DNA of 64,000 nucleotides from Oikopleura dioica (lineage: Eukaryota > Chordata > Appendicularia > Copelata > Oikopleuridae): NCBI GenBank assembly GCA_907165135.1, contig OU015569.1, forward strand, positions 4,464,001 to 4,528,000, given 5' to 3'. Positions 36,674 to 48,595 of the stretch are shown piece by piece; the stretch's first letter is position 1; the number at the start of each line of letters is the position of its first letter. The notes under the pieces are model-generated. The model had not been told where the DNA came from. It worked only from the letters and a program-made list of their open reading frames with translations, and did not search any database. Position numbers and translations under genes: made by a program.

Positions 36674-38434
36674 TTAGTGGCAGCCACAGTCGACAATGAT
36701 CGCGTCCATCATCGTGTGATGCTTCATCGGCTCTTTGGGGTTGTTGTGGTAGGCTATTCCTATAGATGCATTCTCGTAGCTCTTGGGGAAGCACTGCGCG
36801 GGGATGATGGATCGGCTGAAGTCGGTGCTGGCCTTTTCGTTGGCGTGGGCGAAGTGCTCCTTGATGTTTCTGTAGCTGAAGATATGATCCCGCGCGCTGC
36901 TTTTCGACTGGTTGTCGTAGTCCTCCGTGCACTGTTGCTGTGAGATGGAGCGCAAGTGGAGCACGCGCTCATCGTACGGCTGCCTGCTGTTCTTCTGCTG
37001 CTTCGGGTGCATTTTGTGCTGGGGGTTGATGCACGTACCAACGTTGATGATGCTCGGCTCGACGGTGACGCTCTGGTACATTTCGGAAATGTCGACGACG
37101 AGCTCGTACCGGCGACAGCTGGGAGCGGACCAACTCCTCGAAGTATCTCGTCTGGCGCGTGCGTGCTGAATAGCTCTAGTGGATCGTCTGCTGCGGATTT
37201 TTCGCGCACATGAGCTTTTTGAATCGAATTCGAAATACAAATCATCCACAGGCTTGTATTCGGCAACAGCGTCGTGATACTCGGGCATCGAGCGCAGCAG
37301 CTGACTCTTTGCGCGCTCGAGCTTTCTTGTATGTACTTCTGCGTAAGCTCTGAAGTTATTCGTTTATTAAACTGTTCATAGCTGATAATAGTGGAATTAC
37401 CTTTTAGGGTTGTTTGTGTATTGCTTGAAGTTTGAAACTCTCATCGAGCCAAGCTGACTGAGAGGCTTGTCGTCCAAAAGAAACTGGATTTCGATGTCTA
37501 GCTCGAGGCGTTCAGTATACTAAAAAACAGTTATGAGCTTGAAGTAATAAGAAAATCATAGTTTCGACGAAAACATTAAATAAGCAAGAAACAAGTTCTT
37601 GTGCACTTACAAGTTTGATAAGGTCGGTCGGGACAGTGAGACGGGCGTTGCACATGTTCTTGAACTGCTTGTTTGTGAGTTGAAATCGCACAGCCCAAGT
37701 TGTTCCGCTTCCGAAGTCGACTAAAAGAAAAATTGGCTTGGTGATTTGGAAGAGCGGAAGGAGGCGAAGAAAGTGTGTATCGCGGTTATTGAGCGTAAAA
37801 GAGGAATGTCCGGGAAGCGATAAAATCCAGAGAGAGAAAGTGCGCCAATACACAAATTGTATTCTAGCTTTCACTGATAAAACTCAGAGATAGCGGAAAT
37901 CCCTCCCGGAAATCGCTCTTTCATGCGCCAATTCTCCAAATACACAAAAATCTAATCCAGACTTACAAATTGAAAAGTACTTTCGATAATCTAAAGCCGA
38001 TTTAGTCTGTTGCCTAAATATACTAATTCTTATCTTAATTTAAGTTTACTTTGCTTGACCCTGAAAATCAAGGGCAACATTGACCTTGCTATTATTTTCA
38101 TGGAAAACAATAGGAAGATCGAAAAATTTAGACAGAGATAAAATCTGACCGTTGGAAAATACTATTTGAGGTTAATAAAAAATGCAATTTTAAAGTTAAA
38201 TATTAAGAAAAGAGATGATTTTTAGCTTTCAAAATGAGTTTTGAATAAATTTGGTAAGATAACAAGCAAAGAAAAAATCTTTAAAGAAATAAACGTGTGG
38301 AATAAATAGATTTTATAGGAGTGAATTTTCTTACCTTTGGGAGTGATTTTCTCTGAGTATGATTTCGATGGTGCGCTTCCTACAGGAGAACCTCTCACGA
38401 TAACCAGGATCAACAAGAGTATGGTTGGTGTCAT
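36674..38434 (-). CDS. Divergent TGF-beta superfamily ligand
   Basis: Start at 38434 gives a signal peptide (MTPTILLLILVIVRGSPVGS). Short prodomain exons follow (VDFGSGTTWAVRFQLTNKQF; YTERLELDIEIQFLLDDKPL). The last exon, ending at 36674, has furin-type sites (KIRSRR, HARARR) and the mature domain: APSCRRYELVVDISEMYQSV at the first conserved Cys, VGTCINPQ, and a C-terminus of DAIIVDCGCH, the typical CxC end. The usual C-x-G-x-C knot motif is reduced (GTCIN), the loop before the last strands is expanded to about 100 residues (YDERVLHLRSISQQQC), and the usual CC pair is a single Cys (AQCFPKSY). TGF-beta ligands are secreted dimers signalling through Ser/Thr kinase receptors. Subfamily not assigned. 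Confidence 0.82.
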
Positions 38435-41334
38435 TGGCCTAAAACAACATTTTAGAAAACGTAAAGGCGCTGAAAAGGTGCATTTTTCGCAGTTAGCTTC
38501 TGGCTCAAAAGCTGATCGCCTCATCGCAAATTTAATCGCCGGGAAAATCAAAAAATAGAGTCGTCGACAATTTGGAGCTGTACCTGTTTTTCGGCGTTAA
38601 GAGAATTCTAGCTGTCTTCGAATATTTCCTTTTCTTAGAAACTCTAGTACTCTTTAGTATCTCTTGCTGCGGACGAGTTTTTCAAAAATATAGTTCGGTT
38701 GGAGCCAAACTTGGAACTTTTTGATAAGGAATCGAAATAACGATAATAGTAATGATCTCTGATTCAACGCGGGTACCTTAAAAACTCAAATATTGCGCGC
38801 TCCATCCCCCGCGCAGCGCCATCGTCGAACAAATTTTTTTTCCTAGAGCGGAAAATTTGGAAAATAGCGGCCTAATTTTATCCTTTGATTAATTCTCAGC
38901 AGGTTAATTCTACTCTGCATCTTGCATTGTATAAGTTATACAACTGGAATGTATCTGCGAGTAAAATAAGTCTTCGGAAACTGTCCGAAAATAGCCATTT
39001 ATGAAAGTTCTCAGGTAAAAAGATTCGCTGAGGACAAAATTTCAACAAATAAAAAATATTGAAGAATTTACCTGCCTCACTGTACCCGACAGAAAAACTA
39101 ATTTCTACATTAAAAAAATTTCCAAAACAGCCTCGTCTATCTAGAAAACACTAGAATCAATTAAAAAACAACTGCATAGGTGTCTCTCGGGGCGACTAAA
39201 AGATGCGGAGCGTTCGGTTTCTTACCTGGAAAGCATGGGTTGTTTTTCAGTGCGCCTTAAAAAACTGAATTCTAGAGAGCAAGGGGCTGCAAGCGTGTTT
39301 TTATGTGGACAATCGGTTCTTTTCCGTTGATAATGTTGTCTGTCTACTGGGCCATATCAACAACAAACTTACTGTATCTCTGGACAAGCAGATTCATTCT
39401 GGCTTCATCTGATTGTCTCTGGCAGAAATGGGGCGTTATAAGAACGCCGTTATTAGCAACCGACAACAAAGGAACTGCCTTATCACTCTCGTCTAGCGCG
39501 TCAGTAATAACATCCGCGTCCTGCAGACTAAACCAGAATCGTCTAACCTCAGGTTCTTCCCACATTCTTGCCTGGTGACGGGAGTATAACGTCTAGACCC
39601 GTTTTATTGTATCCTACATGCAATATGCCATATTACTCTCAAATCTGTCAATGCACGCCTTCAACCGAAGAATCAATGTTTAATGGAATCATGGAGAAAA
39701 AGTACTATTCATATTTGAGGCTTCTTATTCAGAAGTTTCATACTTCATAAAGACTATTCATTAGAAGATTGTGCGTTCCGGCTGAAAGTTTCGAAATGAA
39801 GGTCCTCTATCAACATTTGCAATCATCTGGGAACGCGCGTGCCTCACACCCAATGCTTAGCTGTGTCCTAAATTAGAGCGCGACAAATTTCAGCCAAAGA
39901 TCGGAAGTGGCGATTCCACTGAATCAGATTGCTCAGGAGGCATTGGCCTGTATATAACGGAAGTGTCTCATTTGCTGCAATATACAGTACTTGGATACGG
40001 CTGGCTTCTCCGACGGAGGAGCTTAGACCGAGCGCGCTAATTCACTCTCTTTCATCAATCTGGAACAGCTCATCAAAGCATCAAAGCGGGCCTGCTATAA
40101 ACTTGGACTAATACGTTTGGAACGAAAAGTGTTTATTGTGAAACTGACACACAGCCACGTTCGTCTGCCGCCTGCCGCTAAATAATAGGGCTGTCGTCAA
40201 AACTCAACTTTCAAAGCATTTTGCCTTATTACTTATTATTTACTTATATTAATTTTGTCTGTGTCAACTTTTGAATTAGACGGAAAATCATAAGTGTTTT
40301 TATTTCATTCACACTTGATCGTAAGTAATTCTTGATAGCTCTGTTGAACTTATTTTCAAAATATGTCCAGATTATATTATGACTGATACATTCAATCCTC
40401 GACTTAGAGAAGATATGTTCCGGCTAATGAGTACTAATTATCATCAAGTTTGATCAGCTGGGAACCTAAGGGCGTGTGTTGTGTCAGAGTGCGCGTGAGA
40501 ACTTGTCCAGAGCACAGGTGCTCATTATGAGAGATGACTGTGAAATTCCTAATTATCGGAAATGAAATACTCAAGCAAGAAATCATCCCCTTTTTTGAGA
40601 ACGTTGTTCGTGGAAATTTACCATGAGAATCTTGGTGATCTTTTGGTTGACAACAAAGTAGGGATAAAAGAGCCTTGATTAAGTTTTACGGCGTTTTCTA
40701 GGAATGCGGGCTCGTCTTGAAGCTTTCTGACTGACGTAGATCTCGTGCAAAATAACGTGATGTTGAGCTTATTTTAATAAGAAAGCAAGAGCTCCAAGAA
40801 TCATGGGATATGATTGAGTAAAATGTGGTTGCTTGTGATAAGACAATGATTTCTTTCTGCATGAGCGTCTGAGGATACCAGTCAAACAATAATAAATGCA
40901 TCAGTGATAAGCAACATGCATATCGGGGAGAATATATAGAAGAAACTTGCTTTCAGCAGACGATTGAAAACAAATTGGCGATATTTATCCCTTTCTTGAA
41001 ACATTCCTGACTTTTTTAAAACCTTTCTAGTCGTGTAATTTGCCCAGAAGCGAGAACTCGCCATGGGAAAATTTAGCGCTGCATGCAAATCTGCGTTGTG
41101 AAAATACCAAGATGAGAAAATTTCACAGCTAGTGAAATTTCGATGATCTCAATCAAATTAATATTTCTGTCTTTTATTTACAGGGGGTTGAATTTAAAAG
41201 GCATTTAAATGAAGCGATAATTTACCTAAATTGTTAACCTAAATGCATGAGGCGTGGCAGTCAATGAAAACATGTCAAGATATTTTTCCTGGGCGGTGAG
41301 GGTGTGCGCATGAGTGTGGAATTCACACTATAGT
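38435..41334. other. Large intergenic region, no confident gene
   Basis: Nearly 3 kb. A minus-strand 73-codon frame at 39344-39565 (MWEEPEVRRFWFSLQDADVI) looks more protein-like than its surroundings but has no splice context or recognised domain. Plus-strand frames at 39300-40100 appear to be shadows. This could be a gene relic or transposon debris. Confidence 0.35.
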
Positions 41335-43822
41335 CTATAGAGTCGGAATGAGGGTCTCTTTGTTTAGAAGAGACAATTGAAGTATAGCTTGATTCTTCAG
41401 AAGCTCTTCTGTTAGGGAAAGTCGGCTGGTACGTCTTCTAAAAGAAAAAACAATATTTATTAATTCGAGTTTTAGATTACCAAGAGAAGGGATAGAAGAT
41501 TGACTGTCTTGACTTCCCTGAGAAGATTGACTGTCAGAAGAGAGGAAAAGAGGATGATCTTTGTTTGTAATGTCGACGTCGTATGCCGCATCCATTGGCT
41601 CGTTTTCGCTCTGGTCAAACGAGAGCACCGCTCTTGGCTGGTCGGTGGAGGAAATAGGCTCGTCGGCGGGAGTTGGCTCTTGTTTGACATCTTCTGAAGA
41701 AAACAGGTCCATGCTACCATTGAGTGACCCATCCTCGTCCTCTGCAGTTTGACCATCTTGCGAAACTGTATTGGCATGAGCCTCTTTTTCGGACGCCGTC
41801 TTCTCATTTTCTGGCTCGCTCTGCAAGTCTTTCTCTTCTGGCTCTTCCTCCTTGTTTTCGCCATCAGCCTGTGACTCAACAGTAGGAACATCCTCAGTCT
41901 CCTCCAGAGAGTTCTTGGTTTCTTCTTTGACAGGTTCATCAATAACTCCTTTGGTAGAGTTCTCAGGCGATTTTTCTTTCGCATGCTCTTCAATAGCTTC
42001 TTCCTGCGCTGGATTATCCACGATCTCCGCCTCGTCGCCAGCTAGACCGCTTGCCGTTTCTGTCGTTCTCTCGGCAAAAACTTCCTCTTCTTCATTGACT
42101 CCATTAGAGTGAGTTTCAACGGAGGGGGTTTCGATTTCCTGGAACTTAGTGGTGACAGGCGTAGGGGACGCGGCGCGTGAACTTCGTCTGGAAGACGCTC
42201 TGCTCGAGCTCTTGCTGGAGGCCTTGCTCCTTCGTGAGTCCGATGATTGTTTCCTTCTCTTCACGGGGGTCGGGGCATCCTCAGTTCGTTCAGTTTTGCC
42301 GCTAAAAAGATTGAATATAATCAAAGAATTTGGATCAGAAATTTTACAGTGTCTGGCGGCGTTTTCTCCCTTCATTTCTGTGCAGCTTCGTTTCCAATTC
42401 CTTCTCAGCGGCAGTGGTGTCTTCACTAAAAAGCATTGATATCTTTTAGATCTTGATGAATTGGAATCTAATTTTCGAGAATGTAATATATAAGTGTTAC
42501 CCGTGCATAGCCATCTTGTGAATGCACCAGCGTTGCCACTCCAAGTCCACATCATCGTTGTTGTGCTTCAACAACGCGAAAGCTTCCGTTTTCCCTTCGA
42601 ATACAATTTCGACATCTTCCTTCAAATATTTCATAATTCACCGGTTGAAAAATATATACCATTAGTAATGCTCCATTACCTTCTTCGCATAAAAGAAGAT
42701 GTAGCCTTGACGTCTCTCGTCAACCCAATCGGTGTCTTTTTTCTTGATAATGTAGGTATTTGTGCTGGTTTTCTTGCGGGTATAATACTGAACCTAGAAA
42801 AGGTAATATTTTCCGAAAGTTTTGCCTTTAACATACGAAGATGCCATCTGCCTCGCTCTTGTCTTTTATGATTCCATAAAAGGGTCGATCATAATTGGCA
42901 CCGATCATGTCTCCTACTTCCATCTCTTCGATTTTGTGCGTGGCGTCTTTGAAGGACTTGATCAGCGGATCCTGAATAGTTTTTAAGGCATAAATCGACG
43001 GGCTTCAAATGTGTACCGCTTCAAATGACTCGTCCAATTCTTTTTCCTCCTCTTTTTTTGCTTCGATGCGCTTTTGCACCCGAATCAGTTCTTCCTTCTT
43101 CCTCTCTTCTGCTAAATCGTCCCAGGGACCCCATTCGATTTCCTGCTCGCCCAAGAGCCAGGGAATCAAACCCTCTTTGTCGTCAGACGTGAAGGGGAAT
43201 TCGCCGTTTGGATTCTGGACCAGCTCCTTCAGTGCTCCTAGAAATGCCTTGCTTTTCGCTCCTTCTTGGTGTTTTTCCCTGTTGACGGCGTAGGGCTTTT
43301 GCGAGTTTTAACTGTACGACGGTTCAAATTTCAATTATATTTTATTATAATTTCAATTATTATTTATTATCTGAATTTTATAAGCAACTTTTTTTAGATG
43401 AATAAACTATTCCTGAATATCTCGCTGAGGGATCCACATTCTTTCGTGAGTTCCGTAAAAGAACACAGGCCACCTTGATAGATGATGATAGTAAAACAAA
43501 TTCTTGACTAAAACGGAGACTTACATAGTATTTTCATCGACAGGATGATCGGGTTGGTTGCGCCGGAAGCAGCGGGACAATCTTTTGGATGCTTTACTTA
43601 TAATTTTACGAAGTAAGTAGTGAGAATTGGAATTATTGAGAGATTTGTTGTTATCAGCAAAGAGATAGCTCCTTTCCTGACACAGTCGATTCTCCCAGGC
43701 CAGTAAGGATAGCCCTTGACCCGACCCCAGACCAAATCTCCCCACCAGAGCGCGGAACGTTTGAAACTCGCCGGAATCGGCCACATCTTCAGCGGCTTGT
43801 ACTCCGACTTTTCTCCCGCCAT
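41335..43822 (-). CDS. PWWP-domain chromatin protein with acidic C-terminal tail
   Basis: Start at 43822 (MAGEKSEYKPLKMWPIPASF). The PWWP domain begins at once: WWGDLVWGRVKGYPYWPGRI, continued in the next exon by WPVFFYGTHERMWIPQRDIQ, the aromatic-cage strand region. A charged helical region follows (NREKHQEGAKSKAFLGALKE; WGPWDDLAEERKKEELIRVQ), then a segment EVGDMIGANYDRPFYGIIKD, a Ser/Arg/Lys-rich block (KASSKSSSRASSRRSSRAAS) and a long Glu-rich acidic tail. The stop is at 41335. PWWP domains bind methylated histone H3 and DNA, so a nuclear role is expected. Which PWWP subfamily is not clear. About ten exons with short introns; borders between 42450 and 43000 are approximate. Confidence 0.82.
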
Positions 43823-44379
43823 TTTCGCTCTCTGTCCGCCAAAAGTCGACTTTGATCTTTGAACTTACTAAGAGGAGTAGCAGAGTAAGAAATAGTAATC
43901 ATCAGGAAGCGGCCAATCAACGCGCGCGTGGTGAAAGGATGACTCATCCGGCGCCAGTCAGTAGTGATCTGCCACGAAGCACCGAAAAGAGAACTTTTCA
44001 TACGAAAATGATAAAAACTTTTATCTTTCTCTTTCGGTGCTTAAATTTTCAGTTTTCAACTTTCCATCGTATTGTTATCAAAAATTTATTTTTATTTTTT
44101 ACGTAGATTTATATCAAAAATATCGCTTCTGCTATCAGATAAACTTTAACCTTTGAATTTGACTATTTTAAACTGTTAGTAATGAATCCGAGCTAGGAAA
44201 AAAAGCTGACTTTCGAATATTATGAAGCTGATTTTCTCGAACATTCCAGAACATTCTAGAAAGCCAAATAATACGTGTCTTTGAATAAAGGCAGCCGGCT
44301 CGTTCTTCTTTTATCAAACACAAAAAAACGCTAATTTCTATTTCTTTTGTTAACGATTTTTAACACCTAGAGCAAAAAA
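43823..44379. promoter_or_regulatory. Divergent region between PWWP gene and SEC62
   Basis: About 560 nt between two genes transcribed away from each other. It is AT-rich on the SEC62 side. A CACCTAG sequence 9 nt before the SEC62 ATG resembles a splice acceptor. Promoter function is inferred from position. Confidence 0.4.
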
Positions 44380-47188
44380 ATGGGTCACGGCTGTTGCGGC
44401 GGCGGCGGTGGCGAAGGAAAGCCTGTGCCTCAAATGAGCGAGCAACAAGAAGAAATCGCCAAGTGGGTTAGGTGGAACGTCAAGACCAAGGAAGCACCCG
44501 TCAAAGGTTTGTTTCTCATTAATTAAGCGGGTTAATAAGGCAATTTAGGTGGTGACAAAAGAGCGTACTTCGTCGGGCAGAAAGCAGTAGACAAAATCAT
44601 GGAATCAAAATTCGCGACTCAGAACGCCAAGGACTCGGACAAGCCGTGCATTCCCGACCGTGAGCATGCCGTCGCCATGATGAACTTTTTCATGCGACTC
44701 GGGCTCTTTTACCGAGGCGAACGGGTTAGTTTCTTCTTTTGTCTACCTCCTAACTAACTCTGGCTTCTTCAGGAGTATCTGGTAAAGAAGCAGAAGCGAA
44801 AGCGACGCGATTCAAACGGAGACACTGAATCTGAAACCGAAGAAGAACGCCGCGAGAGGAAAAAGAAAAAGTACAGACTCGACTTGTGTGAAAACCAAAC
44901 CTTTATTGGTAAGTGAACTTTCAAAACTAATGTCTTTCGATTTTCATTTTATTTTTTCGGTTGAATAGCACCGACAGCGGCAAAAGCATACTTCGCGCTT
45001 TGCTCCGTGCGTTTTTGAATCGTTCTTTGATGATCAACTCTTTCGTCTTTGAGACTCCGTTTACGTACGCATCGATACTATGAGTCATCAGCGGCAGAAA
45101 AGTGTCATCGTAACAGATGAATTCGTTTTTCGATCCAGGCTCGCATGTGTGTCTTTTTCGGCTTGAATGGGTATGATAAGAGATAGGAAATTGCAGAGAA
45201 GCAAGCCATTCCTGTACCAGTAAAAAATCCTGCCAAAAGCGGCAGGAACGGGATCATTTGGAAGGACAATACGAGTATGCTTTTTGACACTAGAACAAAG
45301 CTAGAGCAAACCCTGTTAATGGGCTTACTTCGAGTTGAAGAGGCACTGGAATTTTGCATCGCCAGGAGTTGGACTTCCAAAGGTCACAACTCGAGTGAGA
45401 ACATCTTTCACCTCTTGCGAGAGTAGCACGCCTAACATAGCAGCGACTGCGCCACCAAGAGAGTGCCCCGTTACGATTATCTCGTCAATTTTGATGTTCG
45501 CGATCGATTCTTTTACGAAAGTTAAGACAGGTGTTTTCAGGGCCAAGTATTGCTCCATGAATCCTAAATTAAAACTCTTTAAAATAAATATACGATCCAT
45601 TTTCTACCGAAATGGACTTTTGCGTTTTCAATGAAAACGTTTTCATGATGGTCGAAAACAGCTTGTTTAAACTTCAGATCTTGTAAAAAGTCGCCAATTT
45701 CTGAAGTTCCCCGAATAGAGATCATTATATAACTTCTTGGTTCCTTGCATCCCTGCACTTTTGTTTCTCTTCCAACGCAAAACACTTTTCCTGGGCTTGG
45801 AACCTGTGTAAATATCCTTCAAAATCTATCAGAACCTGACTTAAGTCCAAAAGGATTTCTACACGGGTATCCGAGCCCACACTGCGTCAGCATATGATCC
45901 TGCGTCCCTCACTATCTGTTAATGGATAAGAACATGTCACTTTATTTTTCCCACACATCCAGTCAAATATCCATTCCTTATACTCCAGCATTTGAAATCT
46001 AGAGAAGAACTTCTTTAGATGAATAATAGCGCTCTTTTCCTTGAGTGAAGAAGATACTGTAACGCGTCTGTCGTTATTGCTGTCAAAGAAGCCGGCGTGC
46101 AACTCTTTTATGCATCGCTAAACAATTTTTTCCGATAGAAAGTCACTCCGCTAAAAAACTAACAGGACTTTCATAGGCAAGGGCACAGAGACGGGCGGAC
46201 ATCTGTATCTTCAAAATTGTATCAATCCGGACTTTGTAAAATCTTCTCTTTGTCCAAACGATTGACTTCTTGTTCTTTAGATTAGGATTACCTTTTGAGT
46301 TATTTAATAGGTAAAAAGCGTTATTTTTAAATCCTTTGCAATAAGGCTTTGGCTTGAGAACATATCTTTCTTGCGACTGAAAGAACACTACGGCCGACTC
46401 TTGAGAAGAATAGTTTTGCCATTTCTGTTCTCTTTAAGCGATTGAAAAGCAGGGATCGGCAACTCGACTCTCAAATGTCGTATCGAGTCGAGTCGAGCTC
46501 ATTTTTCTTCGGCGATTGTCGAGTCGAGTCGAGTTGTGTCGAGTTTTGAAAATGTGATGATATTCGTAAACATGATTCAAAATTTTCCATCGAGCGAATC
46601 GAATTTTCAAAAACCGAAAACAAAAACGATGGCAATCATTTCCAACATTTCGTGAATTTTATTTTCATTTTTCAGACGCAGAAGATGCCCTCTTCATGTG
46701 GGACTATGAGCCCACTCATCCGTACACGTGGCTTGGCGGCACTATCGTCATCATTATTGGCTTCCTCGGGGTTCTGTATCCTCTCTGGCCGCAGCAACTG
46801 CGCGGTGGCGTTTACTACCTTTCATGGGGAGGTCTTGGCTTCGTCGGCTTTGTCATCGTTCTAGCAATTCTGAGGACGATTCTCTACTGTCTTATCTGGG
46901 TCCTCACCGGCGGAAAGCATCACCTCTGGATCTTCCCCAACTTAACAGAAGACTGCGGCCCAATCGAGTCCTTCTTCCCGATTTATTCTTACAAATACAC
47001 GGGTAGGACACGTTCGTATATATCGTTTATCTACTGTTTTATTAGGACCAAAAGACAAGAAGAAGAAAAAGAAGAAGAAGAAGGCGATCGAGGGCGAACA
47101 AGCAGAAGCGATTGAAGAAGATGGCGGCTGCTGTGGAGGAGGAAGCTGCGACGAGCCCAAAACGCTCGAGGAAAAGAAAGATGAATAA
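44380..47188 (+). CDS. SEC62: Translocation protein SEC62
   Basis: Exons 44380-44506, 44549-44724, 44773-44908, 46676-47002 and 47046-47188, all GT-AG and in frame. The cytosolic N-domain contains REHAVAMMNFFMRLGLFYRG and a Lys/Arg-rich stretch. The two membrane helices follow DYEPTHPYTWLGGTIVIIIG and the segment with GFLGVLYPLWPQQLRGGVYY and FVIVLAILRTILYCLIWVLT. The C-terminus is Lys-rich. SEC62 works with SEC61/SEC63 in post-translational protein import into the ER. Both termini carry a Cys-Gly cluster (GHGCCGGGGG at the start, GGCCGGGSC near the end), which I do not know from other SEC62 proteins. The fourth intron is 1.77 kb and holds an antisense lipase gene. Confidence 0.94.
44937..46390 (-). 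CDS. Class 3 lipase nested in a SEC62 intron
   Basis: Fragments in minus-strand order: ILKIQMSARLCALAYESPVS, then HAGFFDSNNDRRVT, then PRSYIMISIRGTSEIGDFLQ (the typical RGT strand), FGFMEQYLALKTPVLTFVK, the nucleophile motif VTGHSLGGAVAAMLGV (G-x-S-x-G with catalytic Ser), and VVTFGSPTPGDAKFQ. A later exon has MIPFLPLLAGFFTG and a final exon MTHSIDAYVNGV with a candidate His. The stop is at 44937. Class 3 lipases hydrolyse acylglycerols. The start codon and several borders are unresolved; the two C-terminal exons lie in different frames, so either an intron or an error lies between 45150 and 45260. It is antisense to SEC62 and lies wholly inside its fourth intron. Confidence 0.8.
46458..46545. 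repeat. GTCGA-type simple repeat
   Basis: Tandem copies of the five-base unit GTCGA (and CGAGT phase variants) interrupted by a short spacer, within the SEC62 intron beyond the nested lipase. Probably a pentanucleotide microsatellite. Confidence 0.7.
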
Positions 47189-47473
47189 AAATAGAATTAA
47201 GTTATATAATTTTGGCTGATTATTTCTCCGTGTCGATATCCTTGTGCCGTTTTCTGTCTTCATTAATCCCCTTTAATCCCCCTTTCGGTGCAATTTCGGG
47301 CCACTTTGGATCATCCTATAGATTAATGGGCTTCAAGCGAGAGATTACCCCCAATTCGCTAAACAACGTTCCTTTTTTCTTTCCTTATGTTCTTCTACTT
47401 TCTTCTGCCAGACCCTTATCTAAACAATACCCTCGTATAAAGCTACTAGTAGGCCAGATACAGTAACCTGAAT

Positions 47474-47935
47474 CAGGGTGGCTATTTTGGACAAAATTTT
47501 GGGGTCTGGCCATCCAATTTCCATCCAATAAATTTTGAGTCGGAACTATCCATCCAAAATCCAACCCAATCCAATTATTACCCAATTCCCCAAAAATCCC
47601 GAATTCCAATTAGATCCAATTGGATTTCCAATTTTTCCAAGGCTTTAAATACTTTTAAAAGAAGCGAAACAGTAAGTTTTTATCCGAAAGGAGGATCAAC
47701 ATGGCCAAAACAATGATTTTTTTTATCCGAAATTGTTTATTTTTATCATGAAAATGACCTTTCTTTGCATAGTTTAGCGATATATTTTTTATTGGATCCA
47801 ATTCCCCAATTTCCCCAATTGCCCAATTTTCCCCAACAAAATCCGGTACCCTGGCCATCCAAATTCCATCCAAACCTTATTGGATTGGATCCAATCCAAT
47901 TCCAACTAACCCCCAAATCCAAAATAGCCACCCTG
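47474..47935. mobile_element. hAT-like MITE, 462 bp, 8-bp target duplication
   Basis: It begins CAGGGTGGCTATTTTGG and ends with the exact complement CCAAAATAGCCACCCTG. The direct repeat ACCTGAAT lies at both borders (47466-47473 and 47936-47943). CAGGG...CCCTG ends with an 8-bp duplication are the hAT signature. The inside is built of repeated ATTGGATCC/CCAATT-type motifs near both ends (47555-47635 and 47790-47910) that are inverted to each other, so the whole can fold back. No coding capacity for a transposase. Confidence 0.88.
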
Positions 47936-47943
47936 ACCTGAAT

Positions 47944-48595
47944 AGCTCTCGAAATCGTCCTTTCCATTTTAAGTGCAATATTGTTAGCGTTGCAAAAAGT
48001 AATTTTTAGACTCATCCTTATTGTTTAATCGCGTGTTCCTTTTTTTTGCAATGCACACTTTTTTATCCTTTATTTTATTCTGCTCTGCAAGAAAATTATA
48101 AAATAAATCAAAAAGATCGAAGTAACTTTGCGAAAATGAGAGAGCAAGACTAATAAGTTCTCGTCCTTGGCTCTGATTCCTAGGCATTAGCGAATAATTA
48201 CCAACCGTCGTTTTGTATTTCCATTTATGCGACAGGGCAAAACGAAAAAGGAAGAAAAAGAGAGAAAAAGGAATGAGCAGGGAAAATTGCAAAGGAACGA
48301 ATACGGTCGTCCTCAAGCATGGCAGTCATTTGGAGAGTTTCGTGCTTTGGCTACCCTTTATTTTTGACAAAAAGGCTTGAATTCGGCAAAATGCAGTTTC
48401 GAGAAACCAATCGTTGAATTCTTTTGAGTTCTGGCGGTGTACGGATACGCATTTAGGGGAATTCTGAATCCATCAAAAAACAAACGATCAAGCGCAGGAG
48501 AATATAATTCGTCAAGCTGTTAACTGATTTACTCGTCGATTGTTCACTAGAAAACTATAAGCAAAAAAGGTTAAACAAAATTGTTTTGTTCAGTA
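47944..48595. other. Intergenic region upstream of RNASEH2B
   Basis: AT-rich spacer of about 650 nt. It ends GTTTTGTTCAG just before the RNASEH2B ATG, which could be a trans-splice or intron acceptor. No gene seen. Confidence 0.4.

Noticed and set aside
39303-40111. Possible plus-strand gene in the 38.4-41.3 kb gap
   Set aside because: Frames are short, not linked by splice sites and without recognisable motifs. The antisense frame at 39344-39565 is better but still unsupported.
41500-42439. Plus-strand Ser-rich frames in the PWWP gene
   Set aside because: They are the reverse of Glu/Ser-rich codons of the acidic tail and have no domain or splice context.
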